From positions 1 to 31,992 of the forward strand of contig JBDSLU010000261.1 of assembly GCA_039916225.1 (NCBI GenBank): DNA of 31,992 bases. The letters are read 5' to 3'. Within the stretch, counting starts at the first letter, position 1. Each line of letters begins with the position of its first letter. This DNA comes from JBDSLU01 sp039916225 (GTDB taxonomy: Bacteria > Acidobacteriota > Vicinamibacteria > Vicinamibacterales > Vicinamibacteraceae). Shown piece after piece: positions 30,748 to 31,992 of this stretch. The position numbers and the translations under genes are program-made. The notes below the pieces were generated by a model. The model was not told where the DNA came from. It saw nothing but the letters and a program-made list of their open reading frames with translations, and made no database searches.

Positions 30748-31836
30748 TCAAGCCCGCAGGCGACGGTAGACGTCCAGCGTGTCCTGGACCATCCGATCGG
30801 CCGTGAAGCGCTGCTCGACGCGAGCCCGACCGGCCGCGCCGAGCCGATTGGCCAGGGCCTGGTCGCGCAACAGCCGGACGATCGCCGCTCCCAGCGCCGT
30901 GGCATCCCGCGGCGGCACGAGCAGGCCGGTGACGTCGGGCTCGACGACCTCCGGGATGCCCCCGACCGCGGTCGCCACCACCGCCCGGCTGCAGGCCAGC
31001 GCGTCGAGGATCGACGTGCCGAGTCCCTCGGTGATCGACGGCATGACGAACACGTCGAAGGTCTTGAGCAGCGAGAGGACGTCGGGCCGGAAGCCGGGGA
31101 GGAGGACGTGCCGCTCGAGGCCCAGCTCGTGGATCATCCGGGTCAGCTCGTCGCGCAGATCGCCTTCGCCGAGGATCACGATGCGCGCTTCCGGTACGGC
31201 GCGGACGATGTCGGCGGCCGCGTGCACCAGGTGGCGATGGCCCTTGTGCTCGACCAGCGCGCCGATGCAGCCGACGATCGGCGCGTGGGTGGGCAGCCAG
31301 AACGTCTCGCCGACGCTGACCGGCGGCGCGGCGTCGACGTGGGCGAGATCGATGCCCTCGTGGATGGTCAGGGCCCGTTCACGCGGGATGCCCTGGCTGA
31401 TGAGGATCTGCCGGATGGCCTCGGACGCGCACAGGAAGGCCGCCACCTGGCGATACTTCCACTGCGACAGCGCGTTCAACTTGAGCAGGAAGTCGACCCG
31501 CCGCGACGCCACCAGCGTCGGCTTGACGGCCATGCCGCCGTAGCCGATCGCCGCGGCGGCGACGGCGACGCCGTGCGGATCGTGCGCGTGCACGATCTCG
31601 GGCTGGATCTGCTTGAGGACGCGCGCCAGCCGCCACGCCGCGGCCAGATCCAGCTCCATGCGGGGCGCCAGCCCGATCAGATCGAGACCCTCGGATGCGC
31701 GCCGCCGCAGCTCGCCCTGCGGGTGCGCCACGAGCACGGTGCGGTGGCCCAGCCCGCGCAGGCCGAGCACCGTCAGCAGCGCCTGGTTCTGGCCGCCGCG
31801 CCACGTCCGCGCCGTGTCGATGTGCAGCGACAGCAT
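30748..31836 (-). CDS. Glycosyltransferase family 4 protein
   Basis: A 362-residue GT-B glycosyltransferase of the GT4 type, cytoplasmic or loosely membrane-bound. The N-terminal half has the acceptor-side loop HIDTARTWRGGQNQALLT and the EIVHAHDPHG strand. The C-terminal half has the donor-site strand APIVGCIGALVEHKGH and VILGEGDLRDEL, then the PSITEGLGTSILDALACS region. In the E-x7-E motif the second Glu is Asp here (EGLGTSILD), a change common in this subgroup. It probably adds a sugar to LPS core, O-antigen or another surface glycan. The start is 10 bases after the stop of the upstream GT2 gene, so the two form an operon. No ribosome site is evident. Confidence 0.9.
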   Translation of the reverse strand: MLSLHIDTARTWRGGQNQALLTVLGLRGLGHRTVLVAHPQGELRRRASEGLDLIGLAPRMELDLAAAWRLARVLKQIQPEIVHAHDPHGVAVAAAAIGYGGMAVKPTLVASRRVDFLLKLNALSQWKYRQVAAFLCASEAIRQILISQGIPRERALTIHEGIDLAHVDAAPPVSVGETFWLPTHAPIVGCIGALVEHKGHRHLVHAAADIVRAVPEARIVILGEGDLRDELTRMIHELGLERHVLLPGFRPDVLSLLKTFDVFVMPSITEGLGTSILDALACSRAVVATAVGGIPEVVEPDVTGLLVPPRDATALGAAIVRLLRDQALANRLGAAGRARVEQRFTADRMVQDTLDVYRRLRA

Positions 31837-31846
31837 CAGGATCGCG

Positions 31847-31992
31847 CTACGCCGCCCGGCGCCGGCGCTCCCACAGCTTGGCCAGCTTGAGGAACACGTA
31901 CCAGCTGTTCATCGCCGACACCACCAGGCCGGCGGTGCCGGCCGTGAAGCCGCGGCGCAGGACGTAGTTGCGGAGGAAGGCGAGCGGCGGGT
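31847..31992 (-). CDS. Glycosyltransferase family 2, C-terminal fragment (5' end outside window)
   Basis: Only the last 47 or so residues lie in the window. They end in LAFLRNYVLRRGF, a Gly-rich turn, VVSAMNSWYVFLKLAKLW and a basic tail RRRRAA. This pattern (membrane-associated helix, a YVFLK-x-AKLWE tail) is the usual C-terminus of WaaE/KdtX-like GT2 enzymes that glucosylate lipid A core sugars. The GT2 catalytic part is off the right edge, so the call rests on the tail alone. It is upstream of, and likely co-transcribed with, the GT4 gene. Confidence 0.7.
   Translation of the reverse strand, partial: PPLAFLRNYVLRRGFTAGTAGLVVSAMNSWYVFLKLAKLWERRRRAA

Overview
The window is high-GC, densely coded bacterial chromosome with no rRNA, tRNA, CRISPR array or insertion sequence that I can see. 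The gene content best fits an Acidobacteriota bacterium, probably of the Vicinamibacteria type. This is an inference from a TonB-dependent receptor with an N-terminal carboxypeptidase-like domain, a ThuA protein next to a planctomycete-type haem c dehydrogenase, several hybrid kinases, a GH67 alpha-glucuronidase, and a Gram-negative envelope with LPS-type glycosyltransferases. No 16S gene is present to prove it. No gene-free stretch exceeds 300 bases.

Left part (1-12.5 kb): two tandem paralogous hybrid histidine kinases run leftward, the second leaving the window. Each carries about six OB-fold-like units in its presumed extracytoplasmic half. Running rightward from the same intergenic gap is a secreted-protein cluster: a TolB/PD40 propeller protein with a DUF1349-like front domain, a ThuA-domain protein, and a large PVC-type dehydrogenase/cytochrome c with a discoidin domain. 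The cluster ends at a 13-bp hairpin.

Middle part (12.6-21.6 kb): mostly single genes. They are a free-standing EF-G domain III-like protein, a small secreted protein overlapping it tail to tail, a TonB-dependent receptor with unusual codon use and a structured upstream region, two small envelope proteins with -10 boxes almost touching their start codons, a secreted alpha/beta hydrolase, an ankyrin lipoprotein, and a leftward pair (GspG-like pseudopilin, then HD-GYP cyclic-di-GMP phosphodiesterase).

The leftward block 21.7-26.0 kb holds a GAF-histidine kinase-receiver protein, a four-helix membrane protein and a GH67 alpha-glucuronidase.

The right part is a pyrimidine operon, pyrR-pyrB-pyrC-pyrE plus a TIGR02757/DUF2400 gene. 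It has a good sigma-70 promoter followed directly by a near-consensus PyrR-binding RNA hairpin, so the pathway is probably feedback-controlled on its own leader by uridine nucleotides. The window ends with two leftward glycosyltransferases, the last one partial.

The most distinctive items are the tandem OB-array kinases, the EF-G domain III-only gene and the PyrR leader element.
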